The translations under genes and the position numbers were made by a program. Shown piece by piece: positions 1 to 6,694 of a stretch of 14,195 nucleotides of DNA (the first letter of the stretch is position 1; each line of letters starts with the position of its first letter). The notes beneath the pieces were generated by a model. It saw nothing but the letters and a program-made list of their open reading frames with translations. It did no database searches and was not told the DNA's origin. Origin of the DNA: JBEVMS01 sp040508515 (GTDB taxonomy: Bacteria > Pseudomonadota > Gammaproteobacteria > Xanthomonadales > Rhodanobacteraceae); NCBI GenBank assembly GCA_040508515.1, contig JBEVMS010000268.1:1-14195 (forward strand), given 5' to 3'.

Positions 1-710
1 CCGGTCCGCGCGACACCGCGCAGTTCCAGGCGATCGCCGACCGGGTCGGGCATTTTTCGGTGATCGAGACGGGCTTTCCCAAGCTTGATCCGTTCATGCA
101 GTCGATCAGCGGCCCGTTGCCGCCGGTGCGCCAACCACCGGTGATCCTCTATCACTCGACCTTCTCCCCTTCGTGGAGCGCGGCCGAGACGCTCTACGAG
201 GAGGTCAAGCGACTGTCCCGCGACGGCCGCTGGCGCTGGATCGTGACCTTCCATCCGAAGATGAATCCGGAGATCGTGGCGCGCTACAAGGCGCTACAGA
301 ACGAGCATCTGCACTTCGCCGAAAACGACAACATTCTGGAGCTGTTTCCGCAGGTCGACCTGATGTGCTCGGACACGTCCTCCGCGCTCAACGAATTCCT
401 GCTCACCGGCAAGCCGGTGGTCACGTTCAAGAACCGCCGGCCCGGCCCGCAGCTGATCGACATCGACCAGCCGGAGCAGTTCGAGCCGGCGATCGAGCGC
501 GCGCTGGCGCGGCCGCCGGAATTGATGGCCGCGATCCACGACTACGCCGACGCCATCCATCCCTACCGCGATGGCCAGTCCAGCGAGCGAGTGCTGCAGG
601 CGATCGACCAGTTCATCGCCGCGGGCGCGCGCAATCGCCGACGCAAGCCACTCAACCTTTGGCGCAAGCTGAAGATCCGTCGGCGCATCGGCTACTGGGG
701 GCCGGCGTAA
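1..710 (+). CDS. CDP-glycerol glycerophosphotransferase-like protein, 5' end missing
   Basis: The reading frame is already open at position 3 and stays open through the GTG at 60, so the gene begins outside the window; about 235 C-terminal residues are present. The visible part looks like the second lobe of a GT-B-type CDP-glycerol:poly(glycerophosphate) transferase: a new strand at PPVILYHSTFSPSW, then WIVTFHPKMNP, a segment like HFAENDNILELF, and the conserved CSDTSSALNEFLLTGKPVV block, which in this family packs around the nucleotide part of the donor. The tail is short and basic (RNRRRKPLNLWRKLKIRRR), perhaps for membrane contact. Family members transfer glycerol-phosphate or related groups onto cell-surface polymers; in a Gram-negative bacterium the acceptor could be a lipopolysaccharide or capsule sugar, which is inference. 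It could also be a related UDP-sugar-handling GT-B protein. The following gene is 324 bp away and probably separately transcribed. Confidence 0.75.
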   Translation, partial: GPRDTAQFQAIADRVGHFSVIETGFPKLDPFMQSISGPLPPVRQPPVILYHSTFSPSWSAAETLYEEVKRLSRDGRWRWIVTFHPKMNPEIVARYKALQNEHLHFAENDNILELFPQVDLMCSDTSSALNEFLLTGKPVVTFKNRRPGPQLIDIDQPEQFEPAIERALARPPELMAAIHDYADAIHPYRDGQSSERVLQAIDQFIAAGARNRRRKPLNLWRKLKIRRRIGYWGPA

Positions 711-800
711 GTGACGACCTTGGCACCGTTCGTACGCCCAGCACACAAGAAAGTGCGTCACGTTTGGCAAAACGCTGTCCCGGCGCAAGCTTCTGTTGGC

Positions 801-829
801 CTGTCATCTGAGCCGCAAATAATTGTCAT
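801..829 (+). promoter_or_regulatory. Pho-box-like direct repeats (candidate PhoB site)
   Basis: CTGTCAT occurs at 801–807 and TTGTCAT at 823–829, exactly 22 bp apart, which is two 11-bp PhoB repeat units. The unit in between (GCCGCAA at 812) is degenerate. PhoB sites consist of 7-bp CTGTCAT-like half-sites repeated every 11 bp, with AT-rich 4-bp spacers; here the spacer ATAA fits and CTGA does not. No convincing -10 box follows at the expected distance (the nearest is around CTAACC, 839–844). The match is suggestive only. Confidence 0.35.
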
Positions 830-907
830 ATCCGCCGCCTAACCTGCGCCGCTTATCCGGAGCCTAGTGCGGTACCGGGGTGGGATCAGTAGGCAGCGGA
901 TGCCACG

Positions 908-924
908 AACCTGCGGCGCAGGTT
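908..924. repeat. 17-bp inverted repeat, 7-bp arms with GGC centre
   Basis: AACCTGC (908–914) and GCAGGTT (918–924) are perfect inverted repeats around GGC. There is no T-tract, so it is not a terminator. It lies about 110 bp upstream of the receptor start and could be an operator for a dimeric regulator or a leader hairpin. Its left arm is part of an 11-bp word repeated at 1014–1024, which overlaps the ribosome-binding region. Confidence 0.4.
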
Positions 925-1022
925 TCCGAGGGAATACCAGACACGAATCACGTTGGCACACAGGCCGGCGCGATGGCTGTCGCAAGTAACGCACGCAAGG
1001 CTCCGCTCTTTCTCGAACCTGC

Positions 1023-1026
1023 GGAG
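1023..1026 (+). promoter_or_regulatory. Ribosome binding site fixing a TTG start
   Basis: GGAG lies 8 nt before the TTG at 1035. No ATG or GTG near it would keep the intact signal peptide, so this site and the signal peptide together decide the start. Confidence 0.6.
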
Positions 1027-1034
1027 CGATTCCC

Positions 1035-3566
1035 TTGCGTAACTCGATCATCAGCCGTTCCATCCATTTGGCGCTGTGTGGCGCACTGGGCCTGGGCGCC
1101 CTGACCACGGCGCACGCCCAGCAGACCGATAGCGCCGCCAGTTCGACCAGTTCGACCAGCGATAAACAGGCCAGAAACCTCGATGGCGTGGTGGTCACCG
1201 CGCGCTCGGGCACCGAGACGCGGACCAAGGCCGAAACCAGCTATTCGATAACCACCATCGACGAGGATCGGCTACGCATGCAGGCGCCCACCTCGGTCAC
1301 CGAGGCGATGAAATCGGTGCCCGGTTTCTGGGTCGAATCCTCCGGCGGCGAGGCCAGCGGCAACATCCGCGCGCGCGGCATCCCGGTCGATGGTTACGGC
1401 TCGGTCAACCTGCTGGAAGACGGCTTGCCGGTGCAGCACGATCCGGCGCTGAGTTACCTCAACGCCGACCAGGCGTTCCGTCTGGATGAAACGATCGAGC
1501 GGATCGAGGTGGTGCGCGGCGGTCCGTCCTCGGTGTTCTATTCCAACGCGCCGGCCGGTGCGATCAACTTCATCCCGCGCCAGGTCGGCGAGCACGCCGA
1601 AGGCCTGTTCAAGTACACGGTGGGCGATTACGGCTTGAACCGCGCCGATTTCTGGTACGGCACGCCGCTGGGCCAGGGCGGCTGGAAGTTCGCCACCGGC
1701 GGTTTCTACCGCGTCGATGACGGCATCCGCGATCCCGGCTTTCATGCCGATGAAGGCGGCCAGATCCGCTTCACCCTCAGCAAGGCGTTCGAGCACGGCA
1801 GTTTCAGCGTCGACTACAAACACCTGGACGACAAGGTGGCGCTGTACCTGGGCATCCCGATGGTCACCGGCAGCGACGGCAAGATCCGCGCGGTGCCCGG
1901 CTTCAACGGCAACTACGGCACCCTGGCCGGGCCGGACACCGAGCATGTGTCGATGATCGAGGGCAACGGCGGCACGTATAACTTCGACAACAGCGTCGGC
2001 ACCGAGGTGCGGCGCGACCAGTTGACGGTGAAATTCAACCATCAGCTGTTCGACGACTGGCAGTTCGACGAGTCGGCGCGCTTCAGCGACACGCACACCC
2101 AGCGCAACGGCGTGTACCCCAACGCGCTGCAGAGCGGAGCCGCCCTGATCGCGCAGAACCAGCAGGCGCTGAAGACGTATTTCCCCGGCGCGGCCGGTTT
2201 GCAGCTGCGCTATGCCGACACCGGCGCGGTGTTCAATAACGCGAACCAGAACGGCAATGGCCTGACCGTGATCGGCGGCCTGCGCGGGGTCACCATGCCG
2301 GTGACCGAGTTCATCAACGACAGCCGCCTGCTGCACAAATTCACCTTCGGCGACCAGACCCACGACGTCACCCTGGGCTACTACTACGCGCACTTCAACC
2401 AGGACTTCCAGCGCTATTCCTCCACCGCCTTGCTGGATGTGCAGAACAACGCGCGCCTGCTCGATCTGGTCGCGGTGGACGCCAACGGCAAACCGCTGGG
2501 CGCGCTGACCGACCACGGCATTTCGCGTTACGGCTACGAATGGGCCAACGCCGGCGGCGCCTCGACCACCAACGCGCTGTACCTGTCCGACGAATGGCAG
2601 GTCAGCGACAAGCTGCGCATCGACGCCGGCGCGCGCTGGGAAACGGTCAACGTCTCCGGCAATACCGAACTGCCCGCCACGGTGAACCTGGGCACCCCGG
2701 CCACCGCGCAGATACTCACCGGCAGCGGCCAGTTCGTGCATTACGATCAGGACTTCAGCAAGCTCGGCTGGACGGTGGGCGCGAATTACCAGTTCACCCC
2801 CGAGCAGGGCCTGTTCGCGCGCTGGACGCCCACCTTCCGGCTGCCCAACCTCAGCACCTACCTCACCGCCAGCACCGCCAACATCCCACCCCCGATCACC
2901 CAGACCATGAAGCTGGGCGAAGTGGGCTACAAGTATTCCGATCGTACGCTGGATTTCTACGCGACCGCCTTCTACACCAAGTACGACAACGTCAGCTTCA
3001 GCAATTACGTGTTCAGCCAGGACGGCAACACCTCCACCAACCAACAAGGCTACGCCAGCACCAAGACCACCGGGCTGGAGCTGGAAAGCACCTGGTACGT
3101 GGCCCCGGAGTTCGACGTCCAGATCACCGCCACCTGGCAGGACCCGACCTACCAGGACCTGCGCTACACCGCGCTGGTCAACAACGCGCCGGTGCTGCTG
3201 GATTTCATCGGCAACCAGCTGATCCGCGTGCCCAAGGTCAGCTACCGGCTGGTGCCCGGCTTCAACCTGCTCGGCGGCAAACTGCGCCTGCAGCTGTCCT
3301 ACGAGTACGAAGGCCTGCGCTACGTCGACACCGCCAACTCGGTCAGGCTCCCCTCCTACACCGTGCTGGGCGCCAGCGGCCGCTACCAGATCACGCCGGA
3401 CTGGACGCTGTTTCTGTATGCCGACAACCTGACCAATTCGCTGGGCCTGACCGAAGGCAACCCGCGCGCCGGCGAACTGCAAAGCGCGGATGCCGGCGCC
3501 AACAGCTTTATCGCCCGGCCGATTCTGGGCCGCTCGTTCCGGCTGGCCGCGATGTACCGCTTCTAA
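1035..3566 (+). CDS. TonB-dependent outer-membrane receptor
   Basis: An 843-residue TonB-dependent receptor. The TTG start is supported by GGAG 8 nt upstream and by a complete signal peptide (residues 1–28, cut after AHA, giving QQTDS). A TonB-box-like stretch, DGVVVTA, lies at about 50–56. The plug domain follows at about 62–185 (SVTEAMKSVPGFWV, NIRARG, IERIEVVRGGPSSVFYSNAPAGAINF). A 22-strand barrel fills the rest, including the late motifs TTGLELESTW and LFLYADNLTN, and ends in MYRF with the terminal Phe typical of BAM-inserted proteins. There is no N-terminal carboxypeptidase-like or signalling domain, so it is a plain transporter rather than a transducer. The substrate cannot be read from the sequence. 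The next gene, 143 bp downstream in the same direction, encodes an exported metallohydrolase, so the two may handle the same compound. Pho-box-like repeats about 200 bp upstream hint at phosphate control. Confidence 0.93.
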   Translation: MRNSIISRSIHLALCGALGLGALTTAHAQQTDSAASSTSSTSDKQARNLDGVVVTARSGTETRTKAETSYSITTIDEDRLRMQAPTSVTEAMKSVPGFWVESSGGEASGNIRARGIPVDGYGSVNLLEDGLPVQHDPALSYLNADQAFRLDETIERIEVVRGGPSSVFYSNAPAGAINFIPRQVGEHAEGLFKYTVGDYGLNRADFWYGTPLGQGGWKFATGGFYRVDDGIRDPGFHADEGGQIRFTLSKAFEHGSFSVDYKHLDDKVALYLGIPMVTGSDGKIRAVPGFNGNYGTLAGPDTEHVSMIEGNGGTYNFDNSVGTEVRRDQLTVKFNHQLFDDWQFDESARFSDTHTQRNGVYPNALQSGAALIAQNQQALKTYFPGAAGLQLRYADTGAVFNNANQNGNGLTVIGGLRGVTMPVTEFINDSRLLHKFTFGDQTHDVTLGYYYAHFNQDFQRYSSTALLDVQNNARLLDLVAVDANGKPLGALTDHGISRYGYEWANAGGASTTNALYLSDEWQVSDKLRIDAGARWETVNVSGNTELPATVNLGTPATAQILTGSGQFVHYDQDFSKLGWTVGANYQFTPEQGLFARWTPTFRLPNLSTYLTASTANIPPPITQTMKLGEVGYKYSDRTLDFYATAFYTKYDNVSFSNYVFSQDGNTSTNQQGYASTKTTGLELESTWYVAPEFDVQITATWQDPTYQDLRYTALVNNAPVLLDFIGNQLIRVPKVSYRLVPGFNLLGGKLRLQLSYEYEGLRYVDTANSVRLPSYTVLGASGRYQITPDWTLFLYADNLTNSLGLTEGNPRAGELQSADAGANSFIARPILGRSFRLAAMYRF

Positions 3567-3569
3567 GTT

Positions 3570-3622
3570 CGATCGCGCGATCGGGGCGGTGGCGATGAAA
3601 ATCGCCCCGCTCCCACGCGTGC
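3570..3622 (-). repeat. REP-like palindromic element
   Basis: Read on the – strand, a GTGGGAGCGGGGCG head is followed by a hairpin GGCGAT-TTTC-ATCGCC (3606–3591, perfect 6-bp stem), the complement CCGCCCC, and a perfect 14-bp palindrome CGATCGCGCGATCG (3583–3570). A GTGGGAG or GTAGGAG head leading into a hairpin is the layout of REP elements common between genes in Pseudomonas and Xanthomonas relatives. It starts 4 bp after the receptor stop and could protect the mRNA 3' end or weaken read-through into the downstream gene. Confidence 0.5.
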
Positions 3623-3709
3623 CACCCCGATCGAAAGCTTCCACCGTGGTATCCGCGCGCGTTGGCCCCGGCGCCCGCACGCCGATTCCCCATCATCAGG
3701 ATTTGCGCC

Positions 3710-5281
3710 TTGAAATCGATTGCCTTGACGTGGCCCACGCGCTGGTTGTTCGCCGCGCTGTGCTTGCTCGGTGCCAGCGTGCATGCCACCGACACCGCGC
3801 CCAACCTCACCTTGCACGGCCAGCTCGACGGCCACGACAACCAGACTTACCGCAGCGTGCCGTTTGACGTCCCCGCCGGCACCGCACGGATCACCGTGGC
3901 GTTCGACTACACCGGACACGAGGAGCACACCACCATCGACCTGGGCCTGCTGGGACCCGATGGCTTCGTCGGCCAGGACGGTTTTCGCGGCTGGAGCGGC
4001 GGCAGCAAGCAGGTGTTCACGGTCGCCAGTACCGATGCCACGCCTTCCTATCTGCCCGGACCGATCCGCCCGGGGCGCTGGACCTTGCTACTGGGCATTC
4101 CCAATATCCGCGCCCAGGCGCATGCCAGCTACAGGGCGCGCATCTGGTTTGGCGGTCCGAACGATCCGCCGTGGCAGCCGGCCGTGCTCAATCCACCGCT
4201 CACCACCCGCGCCGGCTGGTACCGCGGCGACCTGCACATGCATTCCGGCCACAGCGACGGCAGTTGCGCCAGCCAGAGCGGCGAACACAAAGTGCCCTGC
4301 CCACTGTTTCTGACCGCGCAGGCGGCGGCCAGGCGGGGTCTGGATTTCATCGCGCTCAGCGATCACAACGCCACCTCGCAGTTGAACGAGCTGCGCGCGC
4401 TGCAACCCTGGTTCGACCGTCTGCTGCTGATACCGGCACGCGAGCTGACCAGCTTCCAGGGCCACGCCAACCTGTTCGGTGTTGCCGCGCCGCTGGATTT
4501 CCGCGTCGGCAGCGCGCAGGTACCGGACTGGAACACGCTGCTGCGCCAAGTGCAGTCGCTGCAAGGTCTGATCTCGATCAACCACCCGATCCGCCCCTCC
4601 GGCGAAATCTGCATGGGCTGCGGCTGGACCGCGCAACCGGCCGCCGACCTGGCCCTGGTGCAGGCAATCGAGGCGGTCAACGGCAAGGATGCGCAAACGC
4701 CGTATTCGGGCATTGGGTTCTGGCAGGCCCAGCTCGATCGCGGCTACCGCTTGACCGCGATCGGCGGCAGCGACAACCACAACGCGCTGCTCGACCCCGC
4801 GCAGGGCGGCGTCGGCACTCCGACCACGGTGGTCTACGCCAGCGAGCTGTCGCAACCGGCGATCCTGGCCGGTATCCGCGCCGGGCATGTGTTCATCGAC
4901 GTGCAAGGCAGCCGCGACCGGCTGCTGGAGCTGTCCGCGCAACAAGGCGCGCAACAGGTGCAGATGGGCGATGCCTTGCCCGCGCCGCGTGCCAGTGAGG
5001 TCGAGCTGAGCGTGCATGTGGTCGCGGTCGCCGGTGGCCGCGTCGAGCTGCTGCTGGACGGGCAACCGCTGCCACGCGCCGCGCCGCTTCCCCTCAACCG
5101 CGCCGACCAGCACCTGAGCGCCCACTGGCGCAGCGACGGCGCACGCCACTGGCTACGCGCCGATGTCTACGACGCCGACGGCAAATTGGTGTTGGTCGGC
5201 AATCCGGTCTATCTCAACCCGGCGCCGCCCGCGCCGCAGCAGCAGGCGACTGCGGCGGGCACCGGGCTGGCAACACCGTAA
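3710..5281 (+). CDS. Exported PHP-domain metallohydrolase, CehA/McbA family
   Basis: Taken from the TTG at 3710 (CAGGA nearby upstream) the protein has 523 residues and begins with a clean signal peptide, MKSIALTWPTRW… cut near residue 26 (ASVHA|TDT). A frame-open TTG at 3662 would add 16 residues that spoil the signal peptide. Residues about 30–150 form a beta-rich domain of the kind found in front of CehA-type proteins. The PHP domain follows, with its metal ligands in order: HMHSGHSD (H176, H178, D183), SDHN (D218, H219), ARELT (E245), GHANL (H252), NHP (H292) and GGSDNH (D355, H357). A beta-rich tail with LLLDGQPL closes it. PHP proteins hydrolyse phosphoester or ester bonds with a multinuclear metal centre; CehA and McbA hydrolyse carbaryl, but the natural substrate here is unknown. 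It should act in the periplasm or outside the cell, on something related to the receptor's cargo. Confidence 0.88.
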   Translation: MKSIALTWPTRWLFAALCLLGASVHATDTAPNLTLHGQLDGHDNQTYRSVPFDVPAGTARITVAFDYTGHEEHTTIDLGLLGPDGFVGQDGFRGWSGGSKQVFTVASTDATPSYLPGPIRPGRWTLLLGIPNIRAQAHASYRARIWFGGPNDPPWQPAVLNPPLTTRAGWYRGDLHMHSGHSDGSCASQSGEHKVPCPLFLTAQAAARRGLDFIALSDHNATSQLNELRALQPWFDRLLLIPARELTSFQGHANLFGVAAPLDFRVGSAQVPDWNTLLRQVQSLQGLISINHPIRPSGEICMGCGWTAQPAADLALVQAIEAVNGKDAQTPYSGIGFWQAQLDRGYRLTAIGGSDNHNALLDPAQGGVGTPTTVVYASELSQPAILAGIRAGHVFIDVQGSRDRLLELSAQQGAQQVQMGDALPAPRASEVELSVHVVAVAGGRVELLLDGQPLPRAAPLPLNRADQHLSAHWRSDGARHWLRADVYDADGKLVLVGNPVYLNPAPPAPQQQATAAGTGLATP

Positions 5282-5376
5282 GGCTGATTCTGGGCGCTGG
5301 AGCGAGGTCGGCTAAGCGTGGCTGTCAGGTGCTGGCCTGGTGCGGATTGATGGTTGCTTGCTGGGCTGGCTGCGTT

Positions 5377-5394
5377 GTTGGTGTTGGTGTTGGT
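5377..5394 (+). repeat. Hexanucleotide repeat (GTTGGT)3
   Basis: Three perfect tandem copies of GTTGGT are preceded by GTT and followed by a partial copy. It is too short to be a strong phase-variation candidate, and no gene is read through it. Confidence 0.6.
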
Positions 5395-5434
5395 GGCAAA
5401 GCCGGCGTTAACTGGATTCGGTTCCAACCCCACG

Positions 5435-5474
5435 CGCGCTTTTCAGCGCGAGGCAGGCGCCCACGGGGCGCCTG
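5435..5474. terminator. Paired hairpins between convergent genes, possible bidirectional terminator
   Basis: Two perfect stem-loops lie 3 nt apart: CGCGCT-TTTC-AGCGCG (5435–5450) and CAGGCGCCC-ACG-GGGCGCCTG (5454–5474, 9-bp GC-rich stem). No U-tract follows on either strand, so intrinsic termination is uncertain; stopping or stabilising transcripts from both sides fits the convergent position. The right arm of the second hairpin is also the edge of the comF-like remnant. Confidence 0.4.
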
Positions 5475-5544
5475 TAGTCATCACATTGTCCAGAAGCGCC
5501 AGATGGTCCGGCAGCGCAGCGCCTGAGCCTTTGCCGCAAACGCG
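5458..5544 (-). pseudogene. Decayed fragment of a second comF copy (active-site segment)
   Basis: Positions 5475–5544 align with 5697–5764 inside comF: about 50 of 70 bases agree by eye, including TAGTCATCAC, TCCAG, AGCGCCA, GGCAG and CGCAAACGCG. On the – strand the fragment reads LPDHLALLDNVMTTGAPWA against LPSHVALLDDVMTTGATLA in comF, which is the PRPP-binding loop. A 2-bp length difference shifts the upstream part (AFAAKAQAL against AFAIKTDAV) into another frame, and one of the two key aspartates is now Asn. The fragment has no start, no zinc-finger part and is broken, so it should be non-functional. It begins 55 bp beyond the comF stop, in the same orientation. It may instead be part of a dispersed repeat that captured this stretch. 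Confidence 0.6.
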
Positions 5545-5598
5545 GGGGTCAAACCGATTGGCAACGCCGCGCCAAGTAGGTCGGGCGCGAGTGCCGTA

Positions 5599-6330
5599 CT
5601 AACGCCGGGCCGGCGCGCGTGCCAGCGCCCACACGTCGATCCGCGCCACCCCGGCACGGCGTAATACACGGGCGCATTCGGCCAGGGTGGCGCCGGTAGT
5701 CATCACGTCGTCCAGCAGCGCCACATGCGATGGCAGCACCGCGTCGGTTTTTATCGCAAACGCGCCCCGCACGTTGCGCCGACGTTCGCGCGCATCCAGC
5801 TCGGTCTGCGCGTCGGTGGCGCGCTGGCGCAGTAACAGATCGTGGCGCAGCGTCAACGCATGCGCCCCGGCTAGCGGCTTGGCCAACTCCAGCGCTTGGT
5901 TGTAGCCGCGCTGACGCAGACGCGACTGATGCAGCGGCACCGGCAACAGCAGGGATGGCAGCGACGGCGGCATCGGTTCACGTAGCCAGAGCGCACTCAG
6001 CACGCGGCCGGCGGCCAGCTCGGCAGCGAATTTGAAGCGCGACTCCAATCGATCCAGCGGCCAGCCGTAGCGAAACGGCGCCCATGCCGCATCCCACGGC
6101 GGCGGCTGGCGCTGGCAGCGACCGCACAGTGCCGCCGGGCTGGCCAGCGGCAGCGCGCAGCGCGCGCAACAGCTGCGATTGCGCGGCAGCTCGGCGACGC
6201 AGCCGGGGCACAGATCGACCCCATCGGCGCCGGGTGCACCGCACAACAGGCAACGCAGCGGAAGCAGCCAACGCCACAGCGACCCACTGCCATGGACCCC
6301 GGCAAGCGCCGACATGCGTGCGACTGACAT
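5599..6330 (-). CDS. comF: ComF family phosphoribosyltransferase-like protein
   Basis: A 243-residue ComF protein, needed for DNA uptake during natural transformation in bacteria where it has been studied, and thought to act on the cytoplasmic side. An N-terminal zinc-ribbon region has cysteine pairs at 27/30 and 41/44, then 55/58 and 69/72. The conserved RQRGYNQALELAKPLA lies at about 139–154, and the PRPP-binding loop VALLDDVMTTGATLAEC at about 203–219. The ATG at 6330 is chosen because GAGAG lies just upstream and the start sits 7 nt after the preceding small gene's stop; a TTG at 6363 would overlap that gene and add a poorly conserved leader. It is probably cotranscribed with the 68-residue membrane protein. 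A broken copy of its active-site segment lies just beyond its 3' end. Confidence 0.93.
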   Translation of the reverse strand: MSVARMSALAGVHGSGSLWRWLLPLRCLLCGAPGADGVDLCPGCVAELPRNRSCCARCALPLASPAALCGRCQRQPPPWDAAWAPFRYGWPLDRLESRFKFAAELAAGRVLSALWLREPMPPSLPSLLLPVPLHQSRLRQRGYNQALELAKPLAGAHALTLRHDLLLRQRATDAQTELDARERRRNVRGAFAIKTDAVLPSHVALLDDVMTTGATLAECARVLRRAGVARIDVWALARAPARR

Positions 6331-6337
6331 GGCTCTC

Positions 6338-6544
6338 TCAGGCCTTGAACATCGCCGCGTCAAGAATTGACCACAGGTGAATCACCCAGCCGAGCAAAAA
6401 GAACCACAACAACGCGGCCAGCGCGAACATCAGCAAAGCCATCAGCAGGCGCCCCTGCACCAGTTGACCCAGCCCTGGAATGAACAAACTGCAGATGGCC
6501 GCTAAGACATTGCCCGCGCTGCCCTGACCACTGCTTGATGCCAT
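6338..6544 (-). CDS. Small membrane protein, 68 residues, function unknown
   Basis: The start is set by a very good Shine-Dalgarno sequence (GGGGAGGT, 6 nt before the ATG at 6544). A short Ser/Gly-rich head is followed by NVLAAICSLFIPGLGQLVQG and then two closely spaced hydrophobic segments at about 33–50 and 51–64. The FIPGLGQLVQG turn resembles the PGxGQxYxG motif of TM2-type and related small membrane proteins, so an inner-membrane hairpin is likely. It lies 7 nt upstream of comF in the same direction and may help competence, or may simply share the promoter. I cannot assign a function. Confidence 0.8.
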   Translation of the reverse strand: MASSSGQGSAGNVLAAICSLFIPGLGQLVQGRLLMALLMFALAALLWFFLLGWVIHLWSILDAAMFKA

Positions 6545-6694
6545 GGCAATACCTCCCCTATGAAAGTCCTGTCGCCGATGGTAGCGAGTTCTTGCGTGCC
6601 CGCCGTCAACTTGACGCTTGCACCACGCGTTGACAAGGCGGATGGTGGCCCACACACTCCCGCGCCTTAGCCGCTGACCACCCGGAGTACCGCC
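6545..6694. promoter_or_regulatory. Divergent promoter region between the comF unit and bioB
   Basis: This 150-bp gap must drive both directions. On the + strand TTGACA at 6630–6635 is a perfect -35 hexamer, but the -10 at 17-bp spacing (CACACT, 6653–6658) is weak. A second TTGACG lies at 6611–6616, and with the preceding bases it forms the palindrome GTCAACTTGAC (6605–6615), so -35-like boxes face both ways. On the – strand the best -10 is TACCAT (6583–6578), with a spacer that is too long. I see no BirA-type (TTGTAAACC…GGTTTACAA) or BioR-type operator. GGAG at 6684–6687 is the bioB ribosome binding site. Confidence 0.45.

Larger units (their letters stand above)
711..1034 (+). other. 324-bp intergenic region upstream of the TonB receptor
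   Basis: No credible gene is seen here. The stretch holds a small hairpin at 761–774 (CGTTT, loop GGCA, AAACG), Pho-box-like direct repeats at 801–829, a 17-bp palindrome at 908–924, and the 11-bp word CGAACCTGCGG twice (906–916 and 1014–1024). No clear rho-independent terminator follows the upstream gene. If transcription starts near the Pho-box-like repeats, the receptor mRNA would have a leader of nearly 200 nt. Confidence 0.6.
5282..5598. other. 317-bp convergent intergenic region
   Basis: This lies between the metallohydrolase stop and the comF stop, which face each other. It contains a (GTTGGT)3 repeat at 5377–5394, hairpins at 5435–5450 and 5454–5474, and a comF-like remnant at 5458–5544. 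Short open frames exist on both strands but none has a ribosome binding site, conserved motif or gene-like composition. The first 150 bp is visibly richer in T than the flanking genes. Confidence 0.6.

Noticed and set aside
953..969. Sigma-54-like TTGGCAC…GGC sequence upstream of the receptor
   Set aside because: The GG and GC elements are 11 bp apart instead of 10, and the -12 element lacks the TTGC context.
1272..3680. 802-codon open frame on the – strand opposite the TonB receptor
   Set aside because: It is antisense to an unmistakable receptor; the translation is low-complexity and rich in Ala, Gly, Val and Arg, as expected from a GC-rich shadow frame.
5377..5394. GTTGGT repeat as a phase-variable switch
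   Set aside because: Three copies are too few, and no gene or promoter would be altered by slippage.
5329..5602. Two small overlapping + strand frames after the metallohydrolase
   Set aside because: They cross the hexanucleotide repeat, both hairpins and the comF remnant, and have no ribosome binding site.
6545..6694. BirA or BioR operator upstream of bioB
   Set aside because: No TTGTAAACC/GGTTTACAA or TTAT-type palindrome is present in the gap.
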